From positions 14,559,444 to 14,623,443 of the forward strand of contig NC_092361.1 of assembly GCF_030848805.1 (NCBI RefSeq): a DNA stretch of 64,000 nucleotides, given 5' to 3'. Positions 48,791 to 61,270 of this stretch are shown piece by piece. The stretch's first letter is position 1, and every line of letters starts with the position of its first letter. Both the position numbers and the translations under genes were made by a program. The stretch comes from Temnothorax longispinosus. Taxonomy: Eukaryota > Arthropoda > Insecta > Hymenoptera > Formicidae. The notes under the pieces are model-generated. The model was not told the DNA's origin. It made no database searches and saw only the letters and a list, made by a program, of their open reading frames with translations.

Positions 48791-51640
48791 TGTTGGTGCA
48801 GACGGCGTTGCTCCGCTGCCGGAGAAAGGGTGGAAGTCGGGGGTCCTCCCGTCTAGACTAACCCCCCAGCTTCTCCCCCGATCCACCCCCGGCAGACAGG
48901 CCAACCAAACCGTTCGAGTGAACCGCTCTCTCCGGCTCCTACTCTGCACTGCCGCCGCGCACCCCCTTAAAAAGTTAAAATACTCTGTCCTCGCGCCTCC
49001 GTCTACCAACCCCCTCAGACTGCTCCACCCGTCGCCTGTTCCCGGTCCCCCGCGCTGCACCGATCGTCGGTCCGCACAGCTCCTTCGTCGTCGTAGTCGT
49101 GCTCGTCTCGGCGTGTGCCAACCCTTCTAGATTTTATTATTACCATTTCTAGTAGACACCTTCTTTCGCTTTCTCCTCGTTCTTATCCGGCCCTCCGCTT
49201 TCTCCGCGCGTCTTTTTTGCGCGGGTGGGAGGGCTGGAGGGCACACAGGGGCAACCTAGCGTTCTCCCCCGACCGACGTGGCTTCTTTGAATTTATTTCG
49301 CGTAGACGAGGCGCGGCTGAGTGCGCCCGTCTTTCAAATTGTTTTAATGGAGGATGCATTGTGCGCGCCGGTTCTCCCGCCGCGCCGCGCCGTCCGTCGT
49401 CGGGCGCGATCACACCACTTGCGAATCCCTCTCTGTCGAGAAAGCCGTCCTCTTCGGACGGCGAAATAGATGTCTGACATTTAAATGCAAAAGCGCCCGT
49501 TAATTTGAAATTCATTCCTTTGATAGTCGGCTCCTCTCGTTTGACTCGCGCGCGCGAAAGTTCTGTTCGACGCGGGCTTATTTCCTCCTCCTCGTCTCAA
49601 GTCTTTCTCTCGTGTAATGCGTCTGTCGCCAAAGTATCGAGTTGACTTCTCCATTCATGAACTAGGGGGATGTATGAAATGTTTAAGTTGGCCTTGATCC
49701 CTCGCGGAAGGTCGGATGAGTACTGTTCCGCCAGCATACTTTATAAACTCGACAACTTTTTTCTTATATACCTCTTGAGGATTGTTGTACACACGAGGTC
49801 ATGAATGTCTTAACACATAAATTCAGAGATTCAGACGCTTATCGGGGCTTATATAGAAGATGCTCCGTATATATGCTCCGATATGTGCACAAATTGATTA
49901 GGACATTAACGACCTTATGTGAACTTTTAAAGAGATATTGTTTCGAAATACTTGAATGTCTAAATGAATTTTAATGCCATTTCATTATCGCAATTATTAT
50001 TGTCACCATAAGACAAAATTTAACGTGGAGGAAGGAAGATTGAGTATTAACGTGTATATTAACTTTCCGTCTGAATCCATTTTTTTTATATCCTCAGAGG
50101 GTATATGTGGGTCTGTCACGTTCGGCGTTATTTTTCTCTACCTTAAAGCATTTTTTTTTAAATATTTTATTTTTAAGAAATCTGAAAAAATCGTGAAATT
50201 GATTCGTCTGTATTGTAGTTGACGATTTTATAATCATTTTGATAAACATCGTTCATTTAATATTTTCTGACAGGCTTGCAAGTTTTACAGTTACGGGCAG
50301 ATATCATTTTGGCTCAGACGCCATAGACCCACATAAACAGACGGAGGATTAAAATTTCTTAAAAAGAATCGCAAAAACTATGTTTTTCTCATATCAATCG
50401 ACAGCAAAAACACATTACGAGAAAGGAATATATGGACTAGTCAATTTTTATCGATAAATCAATAAGGTGGGGAAGATTTGGGCCTGTCCTGCCTTGCCTA
50501 AGAAAATCGCAACCCTCCCTCATCACGCTCGACCTTCCACCTTGAATACCTGGAACACAGATCCGCTCGACCCCGCCACTCGTTGTTCGCGACGATTAAT
50601 CGTCAACCGATGAACACGACCCTCGTTCCGCCGGCGTAACTGCGGACAATTTCATTGACAATTGCCACGCATCCAATCACGCACAGACACAGCATGCACC
50701 CAGTGCATGCACACGTCCGCACACTTACGCGCGCGTCGGTCCGTGCATTCGTACTCGGCCAGCAGCAATCGAATCGCCGCCGACGGTGCACGGTGGTGGA
50801 GGAGGCGGCGGCGGTTGCAGCCTCATCGGTATCGCGCGTCCCTCGGGAATCGGCACCCGTCTCGCTGAAATTCGCGCACGAGTGTGCGTTCGATGGACGT
50901 GCAGATAGGAGGAGTACGATCGAGGTCAAGAGAGACAGAGGGAGGGAGAGAAAGAGGTCCGAAGTTCTGTCTGCGCGCAACCGTGACGGACGTTGCATTC
51001 AAACGACGATAAGTCTCGGGGCTTTGAAGACACCGGTCAACAGCGGGATAAGAGGCGGCGAGGAGGGGGGGTCAACGACTCGTTGACAGCCAGACGGGCG
51101 GACGCGGGCCAGACCAGTGCATCAGTCTGCTCGGGGCGATGGAACGGTGGGGTTGGGGGGAGGGAAGGTAACGGGCAGCAAAAGAGAGAAAGAGAGAGGA
51201 GGATAGTGTGTGCGCGCGTGCGATGCAGAGAAGGAAAAAAGCGAACGATCGCGGACAAGGACGAGGCGCGGCAGCGGCGGGGTTAAAGAAAGCCGTAGAG
51301 AGAAGGAGTATATCGCTGTTATTATCGCCATCGACTTTTATCGCCAGACGATAACTCCCGGCGCTCCTGACGGCTACCCTAGACGTTCCGGCGATGCTTT
51401 TTTCTCGCTCTTGTTTCCCTCCGCTTCCCTACTGTTCCCTTTTTTCACGCCCTCGGCCCTCGGCCGCCCCCGTTTCGCCAACGCTTGTTTCCGATGCATC
51501 TCGCGTCGCAATGGGTCCTTCGTTTCATTTGCGCCTTTTTTTGTGCCACCCTTCCTTTTATTTCTCGCTCTAAGGCTCGGATATATATTTGTTTCATTTT
51601 TAATGCAAAAAAATGCAAGACAATGTTGTTAAAGTGAATG

Positions 51641-52159
51641 AATTTAATAAAAGTTCGAACATATCAAATGAGGGATGAAAACCCTTTGTTCTTCTGCTTA
51701 TTAAAACGAGCGCGATAATGCACTAACAGAAATGGAAGTCAGAATATCAGGAAACTCGAATTTCAATGCTATATAAAATTGCTCTGATGCGATTTCGCAA
51801 CACCGGTTAGCGCGACTCGCAATCAACCAAAGTAAATTATTTATCCTGTCTGTGATTTAGCAATTAAACACTACTATTTGAAAGTTTACTATCAATCAAT
51901 TAATTTTAATTAGCAAACATAGAAATAACTCTTACAATAAAGTGTTTTATTATGATTTACGATTTAATTGTAAATATATTATAATAATTTATTTTGATAT
52001 AATAATCTTGGTAATAATAAAAAATAATCTTAATTTATTTGTTATAAATATAACAATTGATATAAGATACATTTTATTGTTCCAAGAAAGTCTCTAAATA
52101 AAGTTGAATTCTCTGAAATTATATCAATCTATTTACAATCATATTTCTAATGAAAAACT
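51641..52159. other. AT-rich non-coding DNA
   Basis: No gene, repeat array or inverted-repeat partner identified with confidence. Confidence 0.4.
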
Positions 52160-53960
52160 TCGTTGAAATTAATCTTGAGGCATGATACTGTTTAGTAAGT
52201 AAATCCTGAGAATTAATTTGATATTCACAAACGGGATAGGCAATTTATGTTATTTAATTACGATTAATGTATTCTCTAGAATGTATTCGACTGATTGTGG
52301 AAAATAAAACTCCCACACATGAAATTTAACATTAAAATAATGTATGACTGTTGTAAAACACTCCGCAATATTATCCAATGAAATAGATTTCACGTTATTA
52401 AAATATTTGTATCGATTCTTATAAAGACAAGTTATCAATAAAGGTTACAAACAGGCTAAATAGGTTACAAAAAATTTCAATAGACTGGCTTATTTATTAT
52501 AAAAATAATTATAATTAATTATTATTGGCATACTTTTTAATAAATAAATTAGTTAATATAAAAATATATTACCTGACAGTGTATATATTTTCTGTCCAGT
52601 TTATATTTCTGTTTGTGACATGCACTTTGAAAAAAAAATATAAATATTGTTTTCTCTTATAGCAGCTTATAATATTTAATTTTGGATTAAATCTATGAAT
52701 AATTAAATACAGATCTGGAATTATATTTAAAAAACATTGAGGCAATGAAAATCTAAAGTAATGTAACTAAATTGACAATTTTTCTCTATCGTGTTATATA
52801 ACTTTTTTTCATTTTACATAAACATACATAGAAAAATGAATATTTTATTCCAACTTTATTATTTATGAGAGACCACTATAAAGGAATTTAACTATACATT
52901 TTATAGTACTCTTAAAAAGTATCAATATTCTATTAGATGCCATTTTCTTTTTCTCTCCTCGTTTCTGATTATAGTCATAATTCAAAAATTGACTCCGTTA
53001 TGAACCAGTCAAAAACTCGCGATACGAATTAAGTTATATAATAAATACAATTATTAATATATTTTTTTTAGTGTTCTAAATTTTGAAAATTTGAATCGTG
53101 TTGGCATAATTCGTGTATAAAACAAATTGATAATTTTAATAAATTGATAATTATTTTAATTCTAAGATTAAATATTTGTACTAATCTGTCATAATCCATG
53201 CACCTGTTCTCATAGATAATAGATCTCTACGAAACGTTACATATATGTATATTCTTATACTCTATTCTTATATGTTCTTCTTATACTTGTAATTTGATAC
53301 ATACGTCTATGTACACATAGATATAGCTGATATAATTGTACACAAATCCGTTGCTAAAATAAAATATAATAATTTACTGATCTCGTGGTTAGTGCAGCGT
53401 TGTTTGATGCCTCTCAGGTTTCCTCCTTCTCCTCTCAAACTCCTTTATTACTGTCATACACAACACTCACGAAAACACAGTTAATTACGCGCGTACTAAT
53501 TGCCAGAACAGAATAATCATACACTTTGTACGGAATTTTCGACATTAATCGTATTTAATACTGCAATCAAAAATTAAAGCGGAAAAGTATGTAGCCTTAT
53601 GATTCAATGGGTATTATTAATAAACGATCGATATATTCGAGTATTACTTTGCGCTCTTAACCCGCAATGAGCAAATTGGTGAGAAATTCAAAATGTAACG
53701 CGAGATACATTTGGAGATCTAAGCATTATTACCGAAATCATTATCTCGGCAATTGATTAACCGCGCGCGTTAATAGCTTGTACGAAATAATCGTTTTGGG
53801 ATAATAGATAATGCGACGATACACGGAGCGGTATGCTCCGCTAATTGCCGACTCGAATCTCACCTGAATGATAACACGACGCGCGAACACCGTACCTTTC
53901 GTTGTTACCAAAACAAACACCAGATTGTACGCCAGCCGTTTCGCTCCCACGAAATGAACA
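52160..53960 (-). repeat. Left arm of a giant imperfect inverted repeat
   Basis: Read on the minus strand it aligns collinearly with 54970-57400 on the plus strand. Examples of shared blocks are GGCAATTAGTACG (near 53505 and 55640), GAGTGTTGTGTA, GAGAGGAGAAGGAG, TCAGTAAATTATTATAT, GATCTATTATCTAT, TAGTACAAATATTTAATCTT, CAACACGATT and AAAACAATATTTA. The outermost clear match is ATTCTCAGGATTTACTTAC against ATTCTGAGTATCTCACTTG. Identity is high (about 80% by eye) in the core near 53390-53560 and decays outward. Confidence 0.85.
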
Positions 53961-53964
53961 TACA

Positions 53965-54198
53965 TACAGTGGATCAAAAAAGTATTTGCGCGCACCTAGT
54001 TTTCTTACAATAACTTTATTCGAAGGAATAATCAATAATACATAAGTATTTACGTACGAATTGTCCTTAAGTAATTTATTACATACAGTATATGTAATAA
54101 GTTACTTATGGACACAATTCGTAATTATATATTATTCTTTCGAATAAAATTTTTATGTAAGAAAACTGGGTGTGCAAATACTTTTTTCATTCACTATA
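53965..54198. mobile_element. Tc1/mariner-type MITE beside the inverted-repeat axis
   Basis: Starts CAGTGGATCAAAAAAGTA after a TA and ends with a near complement (ACTTTTTTCATTCACT) before another TA. Arms pair over about 75 bp (…TTTTCTTACA…TTTATTCGAA…AATAAT). The TA target, the CAGT-type ends and the TTTGCGC start-block fit Tc1/mariner. It is 230 bp with no transposase frame. It sits at the inner edge of the left inverted-repeat arm. Confidence 0.75.
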
Positions 54199-54969
54199 CT
54201 TGGAAATAAATGTATGTTGAATATTCTGTTTCTTGTATTTTAAGTTCATTTCAATAACTGAGCTAGTCATCATAATACATCTTGTATTTTATTTCGTGGA
54301 TTTATTAGCATTATCTTATAACAAATTCTGTTCAAGAGTTTTGGAATAGAAATATTGTTACTAATATTATAATTTTGAATTTGCTTCAATTCGGTTGATA
54401 TAAATGTATAATAATATTAACGGCAAATTGTGACTTGCATCCGAATTATTTAGTTCTTTTTTTTATAACAATTGCGATTTAATTTCATTCTTTTTTTCTT
54501 AATATGTTAAAACCACACAATTTTATTGTTCTCGGAACATAAACTTAGAAAGAGAATAATAATAAAGTAACTATAAATACTTTTTTAATCAAAACGAAAA
54601 TAAGCTTTATATTTCAAATGAATAATAAATTTATTATTGCTATTATATTCATATCGAATTTGTAAACGATTTTTTAGACAAGCCAATATCTCATTCAAAT
54701 CAATATGCAGTATAAGAAAATTATCATTTAGTGTTACTTATATGTTATATTTCTCTCGTCAATTAGGATTCAAGCAACGATATTGTTCTTTCAATCCAAC
54801 GGAATTCATTATTATCTTAGACAATGCTAACAAGTTCATGGAGCAAAGCAATAATGCGCAATGACAATTATTGAAATTCATTTAAACTACAAGAATAAAT
54901 GCAGAATATTCGGTGTTACTTCATAATACGTTCTACATACATATATATCTATATAGTTATTTCATAGAC
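54199..54969. other. AT-rich spacer between the inverted-repeat arms
   Basis: No coding exon recognised; short AT-rich open frames only. Confidence 0.4.
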
Positions 54970-56011
54970 GAAGTATCTCGTGGAGCAAGACGGCTGGAGT
55001 ATGGCCTTGGTGTTTGTTTTGGTGACGGCATGCAAAGGCTTAGGCAAGGCCACCGCGCGCCGTGTTGTCATTCGAACGGCGAGACTTGAGGCGGCAGGTA
55101 GCAGCGCGAGTTGCACCGCGCATGTTGCAGTTGCATGTTTCACCGCGTTATGCACATCGAGACGCAATTGCGTCGAATAGCAAAAGACACCGAATTCAAT
55201 TATTTCTACGAACAATTAATAATTAGTAATTATCAGCGCGCGCATTTAATTAACTCACGTGATTAACGTATCGGCTATTGTCGGAACGAATATTTTGCGT
55301 AACTTATTACCTCATTTACACAGGGAACGAAACGATAGGTAATGGAAATTATAAATTATTGGTTTGTTACGACTATTTGCGGTCGATAATGATCGTTGTA
55401 ACAATGCTTAGTTTCAAATCGTCGAGTTTCGAATTTATCGCTGATTTGTTCACTTTCGGATTAAAAGCACGAAGTAATACACGCGTACATCGATCATTAA
55501 TTATCTATTAATAATACACATTTCATTGAATCAGAATAAAGCTTATACGTATTTTTTTCGTATTATTCTCTTGTCGCAGTATTAAATACAATTAATGTCG
55601 GAAATGTCGTACAAAGTCCTGTGTGATTATTCCATTTTGGCAATTAGTACGTGCGATTGTAATTAACCGTGTTTTCGCGAGTGTTGTGTACGAATGCAAC
55701 GGAGGAGTCTGAGAGGAGAAGGAGACTTGAGAGACATCGGACAACGGCAGAGTAACAATGAGGTCAGTAAATTATTATATATCTGTAACAATAGATCTCC
55801 GTGAAAACTATATCAGTTCTGTATAACATGTAGATGTAGATATAAAGATATATGTAGATATAAAGCATAAGAAGAGTATAAGAATATATATATAACGTTT
55901 TATAGAGATCTATTATCTATAGGAACGGATGGACCATGACATATTAGTACAAATATTTAATCTTGGAATTGGAATAATTATCAATTTATTAAACACTTTG
56001 TATACAGGAAT

Positions 56012-56315
56012 TTGGTTTTAACATTTTTTTTTGTTAAGCGGTATTCATAATTAATGTAGAGAATCTAAGCCGATTTTTAGTACTTTTTGAATTTAAAAAA
56101 AAAACCTAAATTTGAGAAAGTTATAGCTTGCTAAAGTTTCTTTGATGACGGCAACTTCAAAAGGTATGACGTCATTTCTTATATAAAGTATGACGTCACT
56201 TTCGTGTACTATATTTTCTTCAATTTTGAAGATATTGCAAAAATTCAAAAAGTTTACAAAGAAAGTATGCCATGATCTATCAGACCGCTTAATAAAAAAA
56301 ATTCATATTAAAACC
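56012..56315. mobile_element. MITE inserted in the right arm, carrying two CRE motifs
   Basis: TGGTTTTAACATTTTTTTTT with TTAAGCGGT on the left mirrors ACCGCTTAATAAAAAAAATT…TTAAAACC on the right. GAATT flanks both ends, and the left arm of the large inverted repeat has a single GAATT there (53108-53112), an empty site. Two perfect TGACGTCA palindromes lie at 56167-56174 and 56191-56198. Confidence 0.75.
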
Positions 56316-56846
56316 GAATTGTGTCAACACGATTAAAATTTTCAGAATTGACAAAATTGAGGACACTGTAAAGACATAATACATTAATAATTTAATTTAA
56401 TTATAACTTTGTATCGTGAATTTTTAACGAGATTATAATAAACTCAATTTTTGAGTTTATAGCTGGTTGGATAAGTAATCAGAAATGAGGGCAAAGAGAA
56501 ATTAGTAAAATGATTGATAAGTAGAATATTGACATTTTTTGAAATATAAAATTCTTATTTAAAATTTCCTTCGTATATAGTGTTCTTATTATATTATATC
56601 ATGGATAATAAAAATTGGAACAAGATTTTTATTCTTTTATGTATATTTATGTAAAATAAAAATACATTTTTATATATCATAATAGAAAAGAATTAATTTA
56701 ATTTATTAGTGTAAATATTATTTTATTTTCCCCTTCCGTTAATAGTTTTTAATATAATTCAAGATTTTTTATATATATCCGAGATTGGATATTATATAAC
56801 TTGACATATAGGAAAACAATATTTAGATTTCTTTGATATACATTTC

Positions 56847-56869
56847 ATATATATATATATATACATTAT

Positions 56870-56900
<31 letters not shown>

Positions 56901-56928
56901 CATATATATATATATATAATATATATTC
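56847..56928. repeat. (AT)n microsatellite
   Basis: Long AT dinucleotide run with a few interruptions, inside the right arm. Confidence 0.92.
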
Positions 56929-59900
56929 TTAAATAAAAAAAGGTAAAAAATATTTAAATTCGACCATTAGACAATGTATTTTAATTAGTTTAGTTAATTA
57001 AAAAACATGCTAATGATTATTAATTATACTTATAATTATAATTATAAACAATTCTTTTTGTTCTCTTTCATAACCCATCTATTTTTATTTTAATTTATTG
57101 ATAAATATATTTTATTGCTTGAAATAAAAGCCTTTAAAATAATAATAATAATAATGTGAGGTCCAATATAACTATCTCATCGCAGATTTAGGTTCACGAA
57201 ATGTTCCAAATAGTTGTACGATACTTTAATACAGTCAGATTTCGCCGGAATAATTTCGTTTCTCCACTATCAGCAAAATTTCTTATCAAATTAATGTGTT
57301 ATAAAATGTGACTGATCAAATTGTCTGTCTCAAAATATGAAACTTTATTCTGAGTATCTCACTTGACACGCTTTCTGATACGAGATTCATGTAACGATTC
57401 ACTATAAATATACGGGCCTTAATCTGAATACTGAGACACAACGTGAAAAGTTTACGGGCGAATAGAGGGCTATAAAACATTAATGACATTTATTATTCCC
57501 CTCTGTACTTCAATTCAATATATCGTCTCTTAAATTAGCTATGAGAGAAAGAGAGAGAGGGAGATCTCTGATGCGGATGAAGCGAAATGGCTACGTCTTC
57601 ATCTATCTATAGTAGCGTTTAATGTTTTCATCATTACTACCGTCTCGGGTGTGCGTCTTTTATCGTAATTTCAAAAGAATTATCGCTTAATTCGTGGGCG
57701 TCGTTTTTTCTGTTTGTCCAACGTCCACACGCGTCAGTATTCTCTCTCGTACAGACATTTTTCCGCGAAAAGCAATAAATGTCCGTCCTTCTCTCTCTCG
57801 TCGTCTTTTAGCGCCGACGTTTGGCGATAAGAACGATGCACACAAAAGAACGGAGTCTTTTTCGCGGGATTCGTTCGGATCTCGCGTTTGATTACCCGTA
57901 ATCCAATTTACGCGCAGCGTTTCGCGAGAGGCACATATGTAAACATACATCATATTACGCACCGTCGAAACGTATTTTTCAACGGTCGCGCCGGGCTCGT
58001 TCGGTCTGATGCACGGGATATACCCCTATCGGGATGCGGAGTCGTCCAATTATCTGAAATGATGCGTATCGTTGTGATCAAAGCGCCAATAAGGAAGGAA
58101 AGGGTCATCCTCCGCCCGTCATCGCACTCTTGTAAACAACGCGAGCTCGGCGATGCCGTCACGTATAACTGATGTGCGCGCGGCATATCAATTTTTTACG
58201 ATGCACTCGGCGTGATATTTAACTTTTCGCCGTCATGTGAGCCCCGTCGCGTTTGAAAGTCCGTAAATTGAATAATTGGAAAGAAGTAATGGATGGATTC
58301 AAATCGAATCGAGTATCAATTTTGTACACCCGTGTCACTTTCCGTATATATTTATTAAAGCATCGACAGTCTAAATTAATTACATCCGTTTTCATATTCG
58401 CCATCTTTTTAACAGTGATTCTAACGGTACATATAAAGATAGAAAATTGTATCAGCTATTAGTGCTAACGAATGTTGATATACGCGCTCTATGTTTTAGC
58501 ACCACGCCTGTAAATTAAAATATGAAATTTTTGATATTTTTTATGTAGAAAAAACAGATGGCATTTTGAAGGAGAAAGAGAGAGGAAGAGCAAGAGAAAT
58601 GGGATTATTTTCACGTCTCCCATTTAACGTGTAAATTTATGATTGATTTCTCTGCCATGAGACACATGTTACTAACGGTGATATATATTATTCAACATAA
58701 TGTAGCGTAATTACACATAATTTATATATCGCGACATAATATACGCATAATTTAATTACGGATAATTACATCACATGCGACGTTGCATTCAATATTGTCA
58801 GGGTTGACAGGTGAGTAACGGACAAGTCGTATGTATCTCGCTGTAAATACGGAGCCTTAAATGCAGACGAAGAGTTCGTCGAGGTCTAAAACCGATTTCC
58901 TTTTTCGCAATCGACTTGTCTTGTTAACCGCGGATTCGCGCGGTCGATGCGTATTATAAGTACGCGTCACAATGCCCGGGGCTGGCGAGAATCAAAGCAT
59001 CTGCTTTGTCACGACGAACGTGATCCGTGCGCCTACGTTTCTTTTTCTTTCTCACCGCGCCGCCGACGACTCGCGCTACTTTCTCTCTCCCGCATTCCCC
59101 CTCGGAGCGCTGCTTATCGCATTGTCAGTTTAGCACACAAGGCTCGTCCACGTACGCCACGCATGACGAACGCGGCGATATGACGCCGCTCGCTGTGCGT
59201 GACGTTTACGATCGGTGTCTTGAAACCGGCAGGTGCAGCCACGTACGTCGCTCGTAAAAATTCAGTTTGCTTGCAGAGTGAAGCCTCCATGCCTTCCTCG
59301 TGCGTTTTTCTCCCCTTCTCACCGAGCTCCGCCGTTTGATGAGATAATAACGTTAACGCTTAAATGTGTGTGCGTGAAAACACCGCGCACCGGTCTGTAT
59401 AATAGCTTGTAAACTTATTTTACAATTATGGACACTTGACAATACCAAATGTGTTTTTATTGTATTAGCTACAATGTTAATTAACAAAATTATTTTTATT
59501 ATACATATACATATACTTCGAGGAATAATAAAATACGTTGAAAACAGCAAGTCTTCGGTCACATGCTGTTTATTCGTGAATGTTTATTATTATTAAAAGG
59601 ATCGTGAGCATGTAATTATTGGAAGAATAAGATGCGTTTCAACAGATATTGGTAGAAACATTACTACGAATCGTAATCAAATAAGTTTTTAGTCTGTATT
59701 ATAGCAAGTAGTGTCTAAAGTACCATTTAAATTTTATTTAAAAAGAAACAAAGTATATTAGCTAAAATAAAATTGATTAGAGTATAATCGAGAGCGAGAG
59801 AGAGGCGGGGAAGGAAAGAGAGAAGAAGAAGAAGAAGAATCGACTTCCTAATAGCGTTTGACAAAAGAATGCACTGTTTGTTCCTGACACCTTGAGATTA

Positions 59901-60466
59901 AAATGATGGGGGTCACACCCGTCTCGCATAGGACATTCCAAACGTAACAATGACTCCGACTCGATTGTTTCTTGTTATCTGCGCCGAACCAGTCATGCAT
60001 GAATTTCCATAAGAGCATAAAGATAAACGCATAAGTATCGTCGCTGGTAAAAGGCCTGGCGTGAATCCCGTAGAATGCGCGACGTTTCGCGCTTATGCAC
60101 CTCGCACGCTCACGCTCACGGACGTTATGCAAATTCGCGAAAATCAAATCGTCACCTCGGGCAGACGCGCGAGAGCATTTGAACAAGAAGGGAGGGGGGG
60201 AAAAAATTGCGCGCTCGCGCGAAAGGATTGACTGTCTCTCATCTGGCGACTAACGCGCACGGGATGCGAGGTGCATAAATAAATTCCGGAGCCGAGGCCG
60301 AAGAGCGATGCGAGGCCGCGGAGTATCTCGCCGGGGCATCCCGTATAGATCGCTTTTGCCATTACGGGACATCATGGGGCCGCCGACAAAAATAAACTCG
60401 CCTTGACAGAGACAGATTGCCTCGCTCATCCGCGAGTACTATACGCGCGCGCGAATGCACTTCGCG

Positions 60467-60511
60467 TCTCTCTCTCTCTCTCTCTCTGTCTGTCTGTCTG
60501 TCTGTCTGTCT
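60467..60511. repeat. (TC)n-(TCTG)n microsatellite
   Basis: TC dinucleotides passing into TCTG tetranucleotides. Confidence 0.92.
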
Positions 60512-60650
60512 CGCGCGATCGATAGATCGGAGCGGGCGGGGAAACTTAGTTGCCGGAAACCCCGGCGAGTGGAATTGCGATTGTGCACCAGGATACGAGA
60601 ATGTTCCGGTTCCTTTGGTTTTCTGGTTACATTTGCCGCCGGTGCGCGTG

Positions 60651-60736
60651 TCCGTCCGTTCGTTCGTCTGTCTGACTGTCTGTCTGTCTGTCTGTCTGTC
60701 CGTCCGTCCGTTGGTCCGTGCGTCCGTTCGTCCGTT
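60651..60736. repeat. (TCTG/TCCG)n tetranucleotide repeat
   Basis: A second tetranucleotide array 140 bp downstream of the first, mixing GTCC, GTTC and GTCT units. Confidence 0.9.
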
Positions 60737-61270
60737 GTCTGCCCCAGCGCACTTCGGACGAGTGCATCGCCGTCTGGCCCCGGCCAGAAGGGTCTTTGAC
60801 CGATTATCACTTGGTCTTTATGGTCTTTGAGGTTCTTTTAAACCACCTCGCCGCTTCTCTGCTCCGTGTCCGTCTGCCCTCCTTCTCCTTGTCCCCTCTC
60901 GCGTCTCCTCTCGCCCTCACCGTCTCGCCGCCGCTGGCGCCGACACGGCGTACACGGGGACCGAAGGGAAGAAAATCGGCGAGACGAGGAAAGGTGCGAA
61001 CGAGCGACGAGGACGGCCGGCCGTTGGAGGCGGGGGTAAACAACACCGTACATGTACCCGCGAGTATACCTTCGCACACAATGCGAAAGCTTAATGCATC
61101 GCCGAGTGAGCACTCGGTGCGCGGTCATATCCCGTCGTCTCCTCGAGTTTTCGGCGCGGCGACGAGCGAGGGATTAAACCATGTTTATTGTTGTAACGAG
61201 CGTCGATTTGGCAGTTAGCGCTCTCTTTCCGGACGAGTGCGTTACGCGCTATATGTAGAATCTGAATGTG

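Larger units (their letters stand above)
47241..51640. other. GC/CpG-rich islands with microsatellites
   Basis: GC-rich at 47240-47870, 48560-49480 and 50500-51540. Contains (TC)n at 47876-47932, (GGC)n at 48738-48790, GTCTAGAC at 48851-48858 and a purine tract around 51180-51240. Frames on both strands are low complexity. No exon with family similarity is recognised. Confidence 0.4.
54970..57400 (+). repeat. Right arm of the giant imperfect inverted repeat
   Basis: Plus-strand partner of 52160-53960. It is longer because it contains an inserted MITE (56012-56315) and an AT microsatellite (56847-56928). The best-preserved part is 55600-55790, ending AACAATGAG followed by GTCAGT, a splice-donor-like site. 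The left arm has ACGAGATCAGT instead, so both the ATG and the GT are absent there. Whether any transcript uses it is unknown. Confidence 0.85.
57401..61270. other. Gene-poor DNA with GC-rich patches and TCTG repeats
   Basis: GC-rich at about 57690-58200, 58900-59330 and 60050-61250. TC/TCTG repeats occupy 60467-60511, and TCTG/TCCG repeats 60651-60736. A (GAA)n stretch lies at 59823-59839. Frames on both strands reflect repeats or CpG-rich composition. No gene is recognised. Confidence 0.4.

Noticed and set aside
52560..52590. Resemblance to miR-8 (ACTGTCAGGTAA on the minus strand)
   Set aside because: The seed region differs from miR-8, and no pre-miRNA hairpin is evident.
60417..61218. 137- and 166-codon frames around 60.5-61.2 kb
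   Set aside because: Generated by TCTG repeats and CpG-rich DNA; no recognisable protein.
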